DNA of 64,000 nt from Laccaria trichodermophora (Eukaryota; Basidiomycota; Agaricomycetes; Agaricales; Hydnangiaceae). The DNA is taken from NCBI GenBank assembly GCA_018417955.1, contig JACTVC010000027.1, positions 855,029-919,028 on the forward strand. The letters run 5' to 3'. Both the position numbers and the translations under genes were made by a program. Below the pieces are notes generated by a model. It worked only from the letters and a program-made list of their open reading frames with translations. It was not told where the DNA came from and made no database searches. Shown piece by piece: positions 22,127 to 33,819 of this stretch (position 1 is its first letter; every line of letters begins with the position of its first letter).

Positions 22127-24250
22127 ATGCTCCGTCGTCCTTGCCGTCGTCTGTCAACAACGACAAGAGTATGCACTCTCGACCTCCACCGCCCGCGCTT
22201 CTTCCAACTGCGCTCGCTCTCGACCCCTGCCGGCGCAAAAAAGCCATACTACGTGACTACTCCCATCTTTTACCCCAACGCTGTCCCACATATTGGGCAC
22301 CTTTATACCCTGGTGCTTGGCGACATCTTTGCGCGGTATCAGCGCATTCTTGACCCAACACGCCCAGTGCATTTCCTTGCAGGCACCGATGAACACGGTC
22401 TCAAGATTCAGCAGGCGGCAGAAAAAGCGGGCGTTGGACCCAAGTCATTTTGCGATTCGCTGAGTGGGAAATTTAGGGTGTGCAACCTTTGGCATTAGTA
22501 TTAGCGAGACGAGTTGGAGCTGATTCGTGGGATGGTGCTGCTTGCAGGAATTAGCGGACCGAGCAAGAATCAGCTATACGGTGTACATGCGCACAACGCA
22601 GGAGCAACATAAGAAAGTTGTTGAGCATGTGTGGGTGCGTCCTCTAATCCCTTCATTTGTCGTTCTCTTAGCTGAGGAATCCAGGATAGCTTACTCTCGA
22701 TCGGAAAGGCTTCATTTACAAAGGCCAGTACGAAGGATGGTACAGTATCACGGATGAATGCTTCTACGCCGATGCCCAGGTCATGCCCGCAACTCTTCCC
22801 TCCTCTTCCTCGTCTAGAGGGGAAAAGCCTGCAATGATATCAATCGAAACATCCTCTCCAGTTGAATGGACGACCGAGCAAAACTACATGTTCCGGCTAT
22901 CTGCGTTTCGTGAGGCTCTGGAAGAACATTACCGAGAACAGAAGACCGAGGTACATCCGCCGCCATACCATTCCGCTGTCCTGAAGATGCTTGGCTCTGC
23001 TTCGTCATCTACTTCATCGTCAGCGGACTCTCCCGAACCGATCCTGCAAGACATCTCCATCTCTCGCCCTCGTTCCCGCTTGTCATGGGGCGTCCCGGTC
23101 CCCACCGACCCACTAAATCACACTATATATGTCTGGTTTGATGCTTTACTCGTTTATCTTTCTGGGGTCGGTTATCCGTGGTTACCTGTCTCTACATCTA
23201 GCGATTCTAGCGTCGAGCTGGGACCATCGATACCATGGCCAGCGGATTTACAAATCATTGGCAAAGATATCCTTCGGTTCGTTGCCGACCTCTCCCCTCA
23301 CTACTATTACAGTCTGAAGTCGTCTCTAGGTTCCATGCGTTATATCTGCCTGCCATTCTCATGGCGCTCTCCTCTCCATCTCCCCCCTCATCCCCGTCTC
23401 CACCGCCACAGAAACTCCCGCTGTCATCCAAAATCTTAACTCACGCACATTGGACCGTTTCACGCCAGAAAATGTCCAAATCTTTGGGGAACGTCGCTGA
23501 TCCACTAGCCGCCATGTCTACTTATGGTGTCGACATCGTCAGGTACTACTTGGCGATAGTCGGCGGCCGATTCAGGGATGACGTTGGTCTGTTTTGTTCA
23601 ATGCTATCCTCATTGTGGTGATAACGCTTCTACACAACAGATTGGTCCCCAGAACAGCTCACTAAACACTCAAAAGAACTCCAATCGCTCCTTGGCAACT
23701 ATTTCTTACGCGTCACGTCTGAGAGAATCAGCGCTGTTGCGCAGCGTGCTTCTTCGCCTCTCCCCACACTGACTTCCATCGCCAACTGTCAACCAGCGGC
23801 CTCCGAGTCAAATGCATCCGAAACGATAGAGGAACCGAACCCCAATCGTTCACTTCTTCTCTCCGCGCGTGCCCTTCCCACACAAGTTCAGAAAGCACTC
23901 GATAGTCTTGAAGTGGGTGAGGCGCTCGAAGAAATTATTGCATTGTTGAGACTGGTATGCGTCTATATTCCCAGTGATCGTCGTTGTTGATAAACATTTA
24001 GGCAAATAAAACTGTCACAACCATCGCACCATGGTCGGCCTCTTGCCCTCCAATTGATGTATACGTTACTCAGCTGGTGGCGCTTGAAACGCTGAGAATC
24101 ACTGGGATATGTTTGCAGCCGTTCATTCCGGACGTCGCGGAGAAGCTTTTGGACGGGCTTGGTGTGCCGGCTGGAGAGCGAGATTGGGCGAGCGCGCAAA
24201 GTGGGGTGGACTGGAAAGGGAGGGTTGTTAAGGGTGTACGGCTTTTTTAA
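22127..24250 (+). CDS. MSM1: methionyl-tRNA synthetase, mitochondrial
   Basis: Six exons (22127-22477, 22548-22634, 22690-23276, 23330-23586, 23641-23954, 24002-24250) give 614 aa. It charges tRNA-Met with methionine. The arginine-rich N-terminus (MLRRPCRRLSTTTRV) is a mitochondrial presequence. The class I signature PHIGHLY follows YYVTTPIFYPNAV. Later blocks include GTDEHGLKIQQAAEKAGV, YEGWYSITDECFYADAQV, IYVWFDALLVYLSGVGYP, the KMSKS loop (RQKMSKSLGNVADP) and RFRDDVDWSPEQL. The last is recovered only by using the internal GT at 23587 as donor, which supports that splice choice. A serine-rich insertion near residues 260-280 is unusual but typical of fungi. The C-terminal helical anticodon-binding domain is complete. 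Confidence 0.9.
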
Positions 24251-24349
24251 AGAGCTTGGAAGGTAATGGGAAATAAAAATGAACCGTGCAGAAGCTCTGG
24301 TTACAATATATTATTATGGGGCTGTCCATTAGTTGGAATGATTCTCCAT

Positions 24350-25243
24350 CTACGGGGCTGAATATGAAAACAAAGTTGAACTGCCATCTCCCCCTGGTCT
24401 GATGGAGGGATCAACTTCCTCCAAGTCGTGTATCCTGGTTACCACCGATGCACGGAAATTGGTGGAGAATGGCGAGGGGATATTCACACTGTTGACATAA
24501 AACTCAGCAGTCGTTTCGCTGCCCATCGTGAGTCTGCTAGCAGCAGAGGAGTGCCCGTGCTCATTGATAGATGGGATATCAAAGCTGATAACACCCCGAG
24601 AATACGTCGGTTGAAGGGGTATTATTATAGGCTTTTCAGTCACTTCCGCATGGGTATCTTCGGGGCCGGGGATGGGAGCCTTGACCCTGCATGACCAAAC
24701 TAAGTTATGTTGAGAATCGGATTCGATATTCAGATTGAAGGTACGTATACGCACATTTGGTAGCGCGAATATTGATGCGCCGACGACGGCGAAAAGCCAT
24801 CAGGACAGCGATGCCAATGCATAGACAGAGGGCCCCAATCAGTCCACCAATTACCAAGCCAACACGAGCTCTCCAGGTATGGGAATGTTTCGTCGCTGCG
24901 CCTGGGGCACCAACCGCTTGGTTTGTAGTGGATGTTTCCGAAGGGAGCGCCCTATTGAGTCGGGTTCATAGTCAGCAAACACCACCCCTATGCGGATGAG
25001 TGGATAACTTGCTGGGTAAGGCTCGACGTCTGTGAGGCAAGCGTTGACGTAATCTGAGAGCTGTGAGTGCTTGTTGCCGCGGTAGCTGCCATCGCAATTG
25101 TGCGATTCAATCCTGTCAGTGGAAAGCACATAGGGGGAGCAGGGAGAGCTTGACCGCCTACCCAGATAGGTGTACGAGGCCGTATCATATTGCAGTGATT
25201 CGGTGCTGGCATACCATGTCGAATCCCATTCCAAGATAGACAT
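24350..25243 (-). CDS. single-pass membrane protein, unknown function
   Basis: The minus strand encodes, in spliced frames, a Ser/Thr-rich extracellular stalk (TSSLTQQV..., ALPSETSTTNQAVG), one strong membrane helix (RVGLVIGGLIGALCLCIGIA) followed by RRRRR near 24,775, and a 110-residue cytosolic tail (24697-24350, ...EEVDPSIRPGGDGSS). At least two introns are needed: one ending ...ACTCAATAG near 24,957, and one ending ...CATGCAG near 24,698. The extracellular part upstream of the stalk looks short for this family. No signal peptide was found near 25243, so the 5' end may be missing or truncated. The layout parallels the decayed gene at 4827-6175. Confidence 0.5.
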
Positions 25244-25946
25244 ATAGGCTGCCGCTCTAAATATTTTCTGGGTGGAGTGTTCTCCTTAATCGCCAGTACA
25301 ATCGTCGTGCGAGATAATGAGTGAGGACAGGAGGGATGGGGTGCTCCACCTATATATTCACGAAATGCATCCTATTTTCCGAAATTCGTAGTCAGGGATG
25401 ACCTGTGCTGTTACTTAGGCCGTGAAGAGGTTCGCAAGGATGCACCATTAACCGGACAACCTTTACTTCGAATGCGCAGGCCGGTAAATAAACGATAGAA
25501 AGAACTCGTTTCCGTGATATCACCGATGAAGAGAACGGTAGCCATGGCTACCACAACTGGCTGGCTTATCGTGGGAGATCCCCCGCCATTTTACGACAAG
25601 GATTAAGCAAAAAAAAAACCGCCTTGAGTGACTTTCTGGCGACCCTTCAGTTCAGCGTGTAAATCGCCATTAAGTAGATGATAATTACGCTTGCTAGAGC
25701 AGCAGACAGTTTCTGAGGGCGAACAAATGTCGGAGTAATTGCTAAAATACTCCTGGAATGCTGTTATTTACTCATAGCTCCACAAACCCAGAAGACCGTA
25801 ATTGCAGATCCTTAGGTCTCTACGAAATCACGTCAGTGCTCTTGACATTCCAACTATGAAGCATAAGGTTTTTATCGCTCACAAAAACGAGTCACTAATA
25901 TGACAACAATCGCATAAATATGGCGGAGCCGAGCTTTTGGGAAGTG
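25244..25946. other. intergenic, nothing recognised
   Basis: No ORF of interest. A poly-A run (25609-25618) and the left flank of the MITE at 25955 are the only notable items. Confidence 0.4.
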
Positions 25947-25954
25947 GTACGGAA

Positions 25955-26110
25955 TAGTCTCGTCCCCATCCGCTATAGAGTGTCCGGCCCGACGGACCGT
26001 CGGAGTGTGAAAACACACGACGAAGAACGTTCTGGTGGTCTTTCTGCAGTGTATTTTGAATCTCCGACGGTCCGTCGGGCCGACCACCACAACGGATGGG
26101 AACGAGACTA
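25955..26110. mobile_element. 156-bp MITE with 8-bp target duplication (hAT-like)
   Basis: The element begins TAGTCTCG and ends CGAGACTA. It is flanked by perfect 8-bp direct repeats GTACGGAA (25947-25954 and 26111-26118). Inner arms pair extensively: CGGCCCGACGGACCGTCGGA on the left has its complement near 26,067-26,086, so most of the element folds into one long hairpin. An 8-bp target duplication with short TIRs is characteristic of the hAT superfamily, so this is a non-autonomous hAT-like element. Confidence 0.8.
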
Positions 26111-26467
26111 GTACGGAAGTGAGTCAGTAATATGTGAACAACATCAGTGTAACGCTCCTGCCACACAAAGACAAATATTCAGGAAGGACATGATAATATT
26201 TCTCTTAAGCTTCAACCCAGCTTCAGGTCATTCCGGATTGGCCATATTAAATACCCCGCTGCAAAAAATCAACAGGATTTTTTGCGTAGATAGCTCAAAC
26301 TCAGCTTCTTTTCTATCAAAAAGAAAATCAACAAAGGCCAAACAAAGGCGCCAAGCGTATTAGGGCGCCAGGCACGTGAGTGTTTGAGACCTCATTTAAG
26401 TTGGCGCGCCAGCGAACAGTTCCTTTCAGGTTTTTCCCCAACCACCAGCACTACATAGACCAACACG

Positions 26468-27004
26468 ATGCCTATCAGCCACATCGGTCTGAATACCCCT
26501 GATATTGACTCTCTATCCGCATTCTATCTGGCGGCTCTCTCTCCGTTGGGTTACACGGAGAAGATGTCATTCATGGATGGCAAAGTGCGTGGATACGCCG
26601 GTGGGTGTCAGCCAGACTTTTGGCTGTCTAGTCTGGATTCCCGTCCCGAGGAGTTGAAGAAGGAAACCGGGCCGTTGCACCTTGCGTTCACGGCACGAAC
26701 GCGCAACCAAGTCAGGGCCTTTCACAGTGCAGCCTTGTACATCACTCTTTTTGTCCCTCGATCTTTCAAAGTTGACATTCACCTTAGGAAGGCGGGTGGT
26801 ACCTGTAACGGACCCCCAGGATTGCGCCCTCAGTACTTCATGACTTACTATGCCGCGTTCGTCATTGATCCAGAAGGACGAAACATCGAAGCGGTTTGTA
26901 TGAAACCTGGATTTTGGGCGGAGGAATGGAGCTGGGCAGTTTGGACCGCTGCTATCGGTGCAACTGGAGTGGGACTGGGAGCAGTTTGGAATTATGTGCT
27001 GTGA
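26468..27004 (+). CDS. VOC/glyoxalase-fold protein
   Basis: Exons 26468-26736 and 26788-27004, with a 51-bp intron (GTACAT...CACCTTAG), give 161 aa. The start PISHIGLNTPDIDSLSAFYL and the end YYAAFVIDPEGRNIEAVCMK are the two halves of a vicinal-oxygen-chelate domain. The N-terminal His and the C-terminal Glu in NIEAV are at metal-ligand positions. Members include glyoxalase I, fosfomycin-resistance-type and extradiol dioxygenase proteins; the substrate cannot be told. An extra C-terminal tryptophan/glycine-rich hydrophobic segment (WAVWTAAIGATGVGLGAVWN) may be a membrane anchor, which is unusual for the fold. No stops interrupt the spliced frame. Confidence 0.8.
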   Translation: MPISHIGLNTPDIDSLSAFYLAALSPLGYTEKMSFMDGKVRGYAGGCQPDFWLSSLDSRPEELKKETGPLHLAFTARTRNQVRAFHSAALYITLFVPRSFKVDIHLRKAGGTCNGPPGLRPQYFMTYYAAFVIDPEGRNIEAVCMKPGFWAEEWSWAVWTAAIGATGVGLGAVWNYVL

Positions 27005-27218
27005 TTGCATGAGTGAAAAGCTTTGTCGTTGTCCTTTCTATCTTGTACCTGGCTCCCGGACCATGATTGAATGTTACGGGCGACCGGAATACATTACCGC
27101 AAATGAGTACATGTCTATATGATATAGCACGGCATTCAAGATACATCAAGAAACTGAGAAAGTTACATTACAAATGAAACTAATAAAACATCTCGGGAAG
27201 GAAGTACAACGCTGATGT

Positions 27219-28390
27219 TCATCGATGCCCAGCTTTTCCCTTGGGACCACGTTTATGCTGTCCTCGCCTCGACTCCTTCGGGTATTCACATGTAAGATCT
27301 CGACGCAGACATTGACTAAAAAATGTGGTAAGAAAGCTAATATCAAAATAAAGTCGATTGCGTACGCGCAAGTTTGGTCAGGTTCATCCTCACTTGGGCG
27401 ACCACACGCAATTTTCCTCTCCCTGCAAAATAAACATGCGAGACTCAACCTCTTCTGCTCTCCGTCTTTCTTCGAGATGTGTGGTTTAGGCGGAGGTGTG
27501 GTCGACTGACGTGGGGGTGGCACCGACGCTACCTTTTGTTTGACCGGCGCAGGAGCCGATCGACGACGACTGGAGGACGGAAAATGTGGTTTAAAATCCA
27601 TATCTAAATCAGAATCAGACGAAGGCCTTTCCTTCCTTTTCGCCTTAGAAGTTTGTTGAGTTTTGGGCTCGGAGGGGGTAATCGGAGCTTTTGAAATCTT
27701 GGACTCAGCGCGACTGAGCTCCGATAGAAAAAGTACATTGGCTGAGAGCTCGGAGTATGAAGAATGTTGAGTAGGGGAAATGGGAGTGTGTTGAGAGCGA
27801 TATGGGAGTAGATTGACGGCACTGTAATGAGGCTGGCCAAACGCGTCGTATGCGAGTTGGTCCTCGCATGGAATCTCATAGGCCTGCCATTCAACAGAAC
27901 CTTCCGCGGAATTGTGGTACTGGAATGAGCCGCACGTGCTGGGTTCGGAAACTGGGGGACTCGAAAAGTCCCAATCACCACGCGCCAAAGGCGTCTCGCA
28001 AAAGGTGTCCGAAACGTAATAAGCGATGCCGCCGGAGGGCTGCTGGCTTCGAAAGCGATCACCTTCATCATGCGGGACGTGTATATCCTCGGACCTGTCA
28101 AACTTCGGTATGTCAGTTTCTGCGGTGTAAATCGGAATTCAGTGGCCACCCACCTCCTGGTGCGATGCAACATGAAATTTTTGAGTTGCGGGGTCATAGG
28201 TGGGTGAAAACGTTGGTTGAGGCAAGTATAAATTCGGAGCAGGTGTCTGAATGTGGTTTGGTTGCCTGCGACCCATGGCTGTGAGTGGTTGATTCAAATC
28301 GAGAAAGGACCGTCGGTTCTCATTGCGGGCAGCTGGGGAGAAGGTGGGTTGAAACGAGTCCTGATAGGAGGAGCCGTATAGGTTGGACAT
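27219..28390 (-). CDS. Zn(II)2Cys6 transcription factor (C-terminal zinc cluster)
   Basis: The minus-strand gene starts MSNLYGSSYQDSFQP and ends at a TGA at 27221-27219. A Ser/Pro-rich, poorly structured N-terminal two thirds leads to a basic linker and the zinc cluster ACLFCRERKIACG...TCAQCLRRDLTCEYP. This has all six cysteines in C-x2-C-x6-C...C-x2-C-x6-C spacing, followed by a basic tail (RRGQHKRGPKGKAGH). The second half of the cluster is recovered only after removing an intron (GTACGC...TTTTTTAG, about 27,370-27,320). At least one more intron lies near 28,130; its exact borders were not resolved. A C-terminal location of the cluster is common in basidiomycetes. Targets are unknown. Confidence 0.75.
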
Positions 28391-30779
28391 GATGTGATGC
28401 GAGTATCGTCGTATGGTCAGAGGCGAGAAAGAATGGCGAAGATGAGAGGACGATGAAAGAGATAATGGTGGTGGTTGTGAATGAAAAGTCAGGATGAGAC
28501 GCCCTGAAGACGCCTTGAAGGCGAAAAAGGATAAGTAAAATTCGGGGTGAGGTACAATTCATTTGGAACCCTCACGTACAATCGAGCTTAACCTTCATTG
28601 GTCACTTCTGGGCACAAGGCCTGCCTTGCGCTTGTCAACAAACGTCAAGTTGATCCGTTCACGTGCCCAAGGGTTCGGCGACATCGCTGATGAATCCGCT
28701 CAACTCCATTTATGCGCCAGGACTTGTAGAATTATAATGAAGTTGTCCATTTCTAAATGATCATGACCAATTGATCAAGTTGTCATCGATCAAATAATTA
28801 CGTAGGTTCATTCATGCACGACAAATCCTCAAGGTCATGATCAAGTCTTTGGAGTTCCCGATCTTGTAACAAATTGTAAGATAAGATGAGGCCGCACATC
28901 ACAGCCTCAAATGTATTGTCAGGTCTTGTGGAGGGGGTCACCAGTTTTTGGAAACGCGAGGATGACAGCCACATGTCAACATGGATCCGAGCGAAGTGGA
29001 TCCAATGAAGAACTGCTGTCCCATCGTTGTGGCGGAATGTGTCAAACCGAGGGTAAGTTTCAAGATGTGATGCTCTCGGGGTCAGAGTGTAAACCTTATG
29101 ATTGCAGCGGCCCCACTCAATGAGTCAAATCTGAACTCGCTTTCCAGTAGCTTGTTGTTTTGTTTCAAGTATATATGTTCATAATGTTCCAATAATGTTT
29201 TCAATAAATTCACGCATGTCAGGAACAATCGTGTATGGTATTAAAATGATATGCGACTTTTCGGCTTTATCGGAAAAGCGATTACCACTAAAACTCGTCA
29301 TAATCTTTTGAAGAGTTGATAGAAAAGGGAGTTGTCGAACAGAAGTCGCTTACAAACATCGAGGTTCTATGCATTGTCTCTTTGAAGATATAGGCGCCTC
29401 GATGTTTCTTTGTTCTGGTTGGGAAAATGAAATAAATCAAAATTAATGATTGGAGGTCGCCCACAATTCGTGGAGCTCTAATAACTTGGCGAAGCACTTG
29501 TTGAAGATAAAGGTAAAACGAAATGAGGAATTACTATTTGTCTTTCCTGGCCTTCTAACCTATTCGTTGAATTTCTTTGATGACCATTGGCGAGATAATC
29601 CTCCTCAGCGGCGATACTTATTAAGCTTCCCATAAATTCAAATACTTTCACCTCCGATACTGCCGTTGATATTATTCGTGGAGCGCAACATCAATTTAAA
29701 GTGATCATCAGGACAGGGAGAGTCCAAAGCTCATAAGCCGCCGATTTCTTTACCTTGCTTCAGATGCCGTACATTACCATCCCCCTGTGACACGGCCATT
29801 CGATCACAATTTGAGGTTAGGAATATCAAGAATTTGAGGATCCAGTTTACGAGGTTGCTTTCAACATTCAACACCCCAGACCGAGGCGGGATGCACGGCA
29901 GGAATTATTTTTTCCCCTACCAGCGGTACCGAGCTTTCCTTTTTCCTTAGCCAATTATTCAGTGTGTTTCGCGTTACATGGCGTGGCGGGTCATGGGTTC
30001 AACTAATCTTGTCAAGTATATGGCGATGATATCGGTTGGCCTCAGATAGGCATTTGAGATCGCAGCGTCAAGATAAGAGGGAAATGCTCCGCCAGCACAG
30101 GAAGCCGGTAAGTCAGAGGAAGACCGTTTGACGTGATCCAGGGTTGAGGGCATTATAGATTTCGATTCCCTTTCAAGTTCCTGAGAGACGAAAGGTTGTA
30201 AATTATTGCATAGTATTGAAATTCTAGGCACCGCAAAACATAGCTTTTGAGGGTGGAGTAGGAAGAGTAAGTACGTTTGAAATGACCTCACAGTCGATCA
30301 CGCCGCAAAACCACTGCAAGGTCAACTGTGGCGTACATAGCACCAGTGCGCAAATGTGCTTATGGAAAAGACGCCCTTTGATGGCGCAGGCCTGCGTTTT
30401 TGAATTCCGAGTCGGCAGGTCACATGTACACCAAAGCGCCGCAAATGACACTGAAAAGATTTATCAATAATGAAGACAAGAGCCTAGAGGTGGCGCCAAC
30501 TAACTTAGATTCAACCAGACGAAAAAACAATACTTGGCTTGTGGATCCGCATACACGTGTTGGACTTTTCTATATGGATTAGGTTGGTCAAGGTGAATCG
30601 AATGATCACGGACCATGCCAAAACTGGCTGGTGTGCGTGTGTACGTCCTGTCCAAAAATGCAGTCAGGTGACAGGCTGTGAGCGCCCCTCTCGACGCAAG
30701 AGTGACTGCAACTGTGAAAGGTTGTAAAAATACTGTCGGTAGTATGAGTGAAATATGAAAAGTCAACTCATGATCAACG
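28391..30779. other. gene-poor intergenic region
   Basis: No convincing gene. Short ORFs such as 28911-29123 (cysteine-containing, 70 codons) and 29974-30291 lack families or splice signals. A reiterated TGATCAAG/GATCAA motif occurs around 28,755-28,850. The first about 250 bp are the promoter side of the zinc-cluster gene. Confidence 0.4.
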
Positions 30780-30788
30780 GCCAAACAC

Positions 30789-31724
30789 GGATAAAACTAT
30801 TCAGAAACCCCCTTTCTGCGAAAAATCAGGGGTTTCTGTGTGTTAAGCGAGAAACCCCATGATTTTTTGTTTGCCCATCATAATGCGAATTTGCGTGCCT
30901 TGCCCAAACAAGAACATGTGACCACGCGTAGCTCTAGCAAACCCAACCTCGCCTCGACTACATCAGGCTCAGCTTCCTGTGGTATCAGTAACTTAACTCC
31001 TATGGTGAGGCATTATTCAAGCATTTCTAACCACCTCTCCCAGTATTTGTAGTATTTCTATGAGATTGAATATGTAGGTGAGATTGAATGAGTGACATGC
31101 GCTTAACAACATAAAATACAGCGCCTCGCGTCGACGCGAGGCTGAAAACGATGACTTCCTGAGCCACCAATCCTCAATCCAAAAGGCAGGCCACGTGAAC
31201 GGAGAATAACAGGTGCTACCGAAGGAAGAGGAGGGCAAGGGCACAGCCAAAGGCAGCACAAATGTGAAAATGCGGGGTCTGTGGTAAGACTGGCGATACG
31301 AGAAGGTCCTGCCCAAGCTTGAAGAATATTTAGAGAGTGATTAGGAGTTATGATATACTGTACACACCTGAAATCCTCTATCCCATCTAGTTGGCCCATT
31401 GACATCGCCCTAATCATCAAACTAGTAGCACATGTCTTCACAGCCAGGTAAACGCCGTAGTCTACAGTGATAAAGGGACATGTGACGGCAACTGATCCAC
31501 AAGTGGTTGCTGCTGTGCTGCCACACCCCCGTAAGACGCACAAGAGTTGCGTGTCGAGTCCAAGTCGAGTCTCAGAGTCGCATCGTGTTCCTTTGATCAA
31601 CAGAACATATCACCTGATCAATTTCCGGCATTTTATGCCGACATTGTTTGTCCCCTCAGAAAGGGGGTTTCTATATAAGCGGTACCATTTCTCGCAGAAA
31701 GGGGGTTTCTGAATAGTTTTATCC
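30789..31724. mobile_element. 936-bp TIR element with 9-bp target duplication (Mutator-like)
   Basis: Ends are inverted copies over about 33 bp: GGATAAAACTATTCAGAAAC and onward at the left, and its complement ending GAATAGTTTTATCC at the right. Perfect 9-bp direct repeats GCCAAACAC flank it (30780-30788 and 31725-31733). Subterminal regions carry several more GAAACCCC/GGGGTTTC blocks. No transposase is encoded inside. A 9-bp duplication suggests a non-autonomous Mutator-like (MULE) element, although the family assignment rests on duplication length alone. Confidence 0.75.
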
Positions 31725-32019
31725 GCCAAACACAGAGAAATCGGGAGATGCGTCGGTCGAATTTGAGCGATTCTTTAAAGGGGCAAAGAGAAACTTGAAA
31801 AGCGACATATGGACACTGGGGCGATCAGAATGGGGTCAGATACTCAAATGAAGGTTGTCACTGGGCGAGGGGTGCTCCACCTTGTTCCAGAAAATAACCA
31901 TCCTGCTATAGCAGATCTTGACAGACTTTCCGCCCATACATTGGGCTGTCGTCACCTCACAGTTGATCGCCGGCCCGAGATAAGGTTTCCGCAATCAGAG
32001 AACATCTCTCCCAACAACC

Positions 32020-32890
32020 ATGACCACCCAACGCTTATATGTCATCGCCGTCATACCTGGAGATGGAAGTGGTTTAAAAGTGACGCCACCTGCCTTGCGT
32101 TGTTTGGAGGCAGCTGCGAAGAGGTTTGGATTTCAATTAGAATCTCGCCACTAGTATCTCTGGGCGTCATGCACCTACATACTTTCACGAGCACGGAACG
32201 ATGCTGCCGCCGAGGTGTGACGATCACGTTGGAAATAAAACGGAAACCTCTCTTCGGTCGGATCAGTTGATGACCCAGATACTGTACCTGACCATATCTC
32301 TCTGTGGGGAAGCCTCCTGTTGTTCCGTCGCGACTTTGACCAGTATATCAATCTTCGGCCGTGTCGCCTCCTTCCTGGTGTTACCTCTCCCCTAGCTAAC
32401 CGCGAGATAAATCCCACTGACTTTAACAGTGGAGAAATACCACATTGATATTCTGTGCGCCCATTTTGTCCAACGTCCACACATCTTTGATGTCGTCGTC
32501 GGCTCCAACTTGTTTGGTGATATTTTATCTTACCTTGGCCCCGCTTGCACGGGAACGATCGGAATTGCGCCTTCCGCGAATTTGAACCCTTCTTCCAACC
32601 AAGGCGACCCAGACAAAGAGTCGATGCCGAGTCTCTTTGAGCCAGTGCACGGAAGTGCTCCAGATATAGTTGGGCAAGAGATTGCGAATCCATTGGGAAT
32701 GATCTGGGCAGGGCAGGACTGGTTGGGCGAAAAGGGAAGCAGCGCAAGCGCTGATGGGAGCGATTGAAAAGGTTCTGCAGGAGGGGAAGAATGCTCAGCT
32801 GAAGGCCGAATCAGACTTGCTCACCCCAGACATGGGCGGAAATGGAACAACGGAAGCTCCGGGCCGTGCGATAGAGGAAGAAGTTCTTGA
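32020..32890 (+). pseudogene. internally deleted tartrate/isopropylmalate-type dehydrogenase
   Basis: Start MTTQRLYVIAVIPGDGSGLK followed by VTPPALRCLEAAAKRFGF is the N-terminus of the isocitrate/isopropylmalate/tartrate dehydrogenase family. A later block reads VPDHISLWGSLLLFRRDFDQ then YINLRPCRLLPG. A C-terminal part reads FDVVVGSNLFGDILSYLGPA, CTGTIGIAPSANLNP and LFEPVHGSAPDIVGQEIANP. The NLRP-RLLPG and SNLFGDIL blocks are closest to tartrate dehydrogenase/decarboxylase. The central section is missing: 32395 runs almost directly into the C-terminal third, and the lost region should hold catalytic Tyr and Lys. The frame breaks near 32,140-32,270 and 32,450. Two transposon-like elements flank it closely. 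It cannot make a working enzyme. Confidence 0.75.
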
Positions 32891-32976
32891 GATAAAATTT
32901 GGGAAAAATAAATCTGTAGGCCGGAACCTTCCGGTTATAATGATCGGAATATCGTCAGCTACTACACCTGTACTTA

Positions 32977-33816
32977 GAGTCAGTTCGGTATCCATTATTC
33001 GGTTTGCATGTGGATAATACAGATAGATTTGATCGCAACCGGAGTACTCCGACGCGCCATCAATTGTTTGAAAATCCGCCGCATTTGCTATGAAATCGCT
33101 GTGCAAGCCATAGCACACGTAAATCACGTCCGTTTACGACGTTCTATAGCTCATTTAAATCTCTTCTTTGATGCGAAGGGATCCATGTAAAATTTATAGA
33201 AATTGGATGAAATTTACTGACATAATTGTGTGATTGCTGTCTGTTGCAGCAGAACAGGGCCTGCTCCCCCTCACAGTGATAAATTCTCCTGCAGTGTAAG
33301 ATCTAAGCTTTTGTAGTACTATTGGAGGGCCTAGAAATATTTGAACATCATTTATCCCTGAAAGCGTGATGCAAGATCCACACATGTGTGTGGAAGCTGC
33401 AAGCCTTTGCAAACTTCATTGATTGCTTGGAAAATTGGACTGTACAGCAGCTAAACTTGGCAAGGCTCTTTCAAGTATACTCAGCATGCATATGTTATGT
33501 TTTGAAAGAATACATCTCCTTGATAGAAGCAGGCCCCATTCTGCTGCAACAAACAGCAATCACACAATTATGTCAGTATATCTCATCCAATTTCTATAAA
33601 TTCTACATGGATCTCTTCGCATAAAAGAGGAGATTTGAATGAGCTATAGAACGCCGTGAGCGGACGTGATTTGCGTGTGCTATGGCTTGCACGGCGATTT
33701 CATAGCAAATGCGGTGGATTTTCAAACAATTGATGGCGCGTCGGAGTACTCCGGTTGCGATCAAATCTATCTGTATTATCCATATGCAAACCGAATAATG
33801 GATACCGAACTGACTC
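32977..33816. mobile_element. 840-bp fold-back element with 289-bp terminal inverted repeats
   Basis: Left arm 32977-33265 and right arm 33528-33816 are inverted copies with a few mismatches. Examples: AGTTCGGTATCCATTATTCG on the left and its complement at 33,790-33,810; GCAGCAGAACAGGGCCTGCT and its counterpart at the inner edges. The central spacer is 262 bp. The ends GAGTCAG...CTGACTC are flanked by TTA on both sides, as for PIF/Harbinger-type MITEs. No coding capacity is evident. Arm divergence is low, so the insertion is fairly recent. Confidence 0.75.
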
Positions 33817-33819
33817 TTA

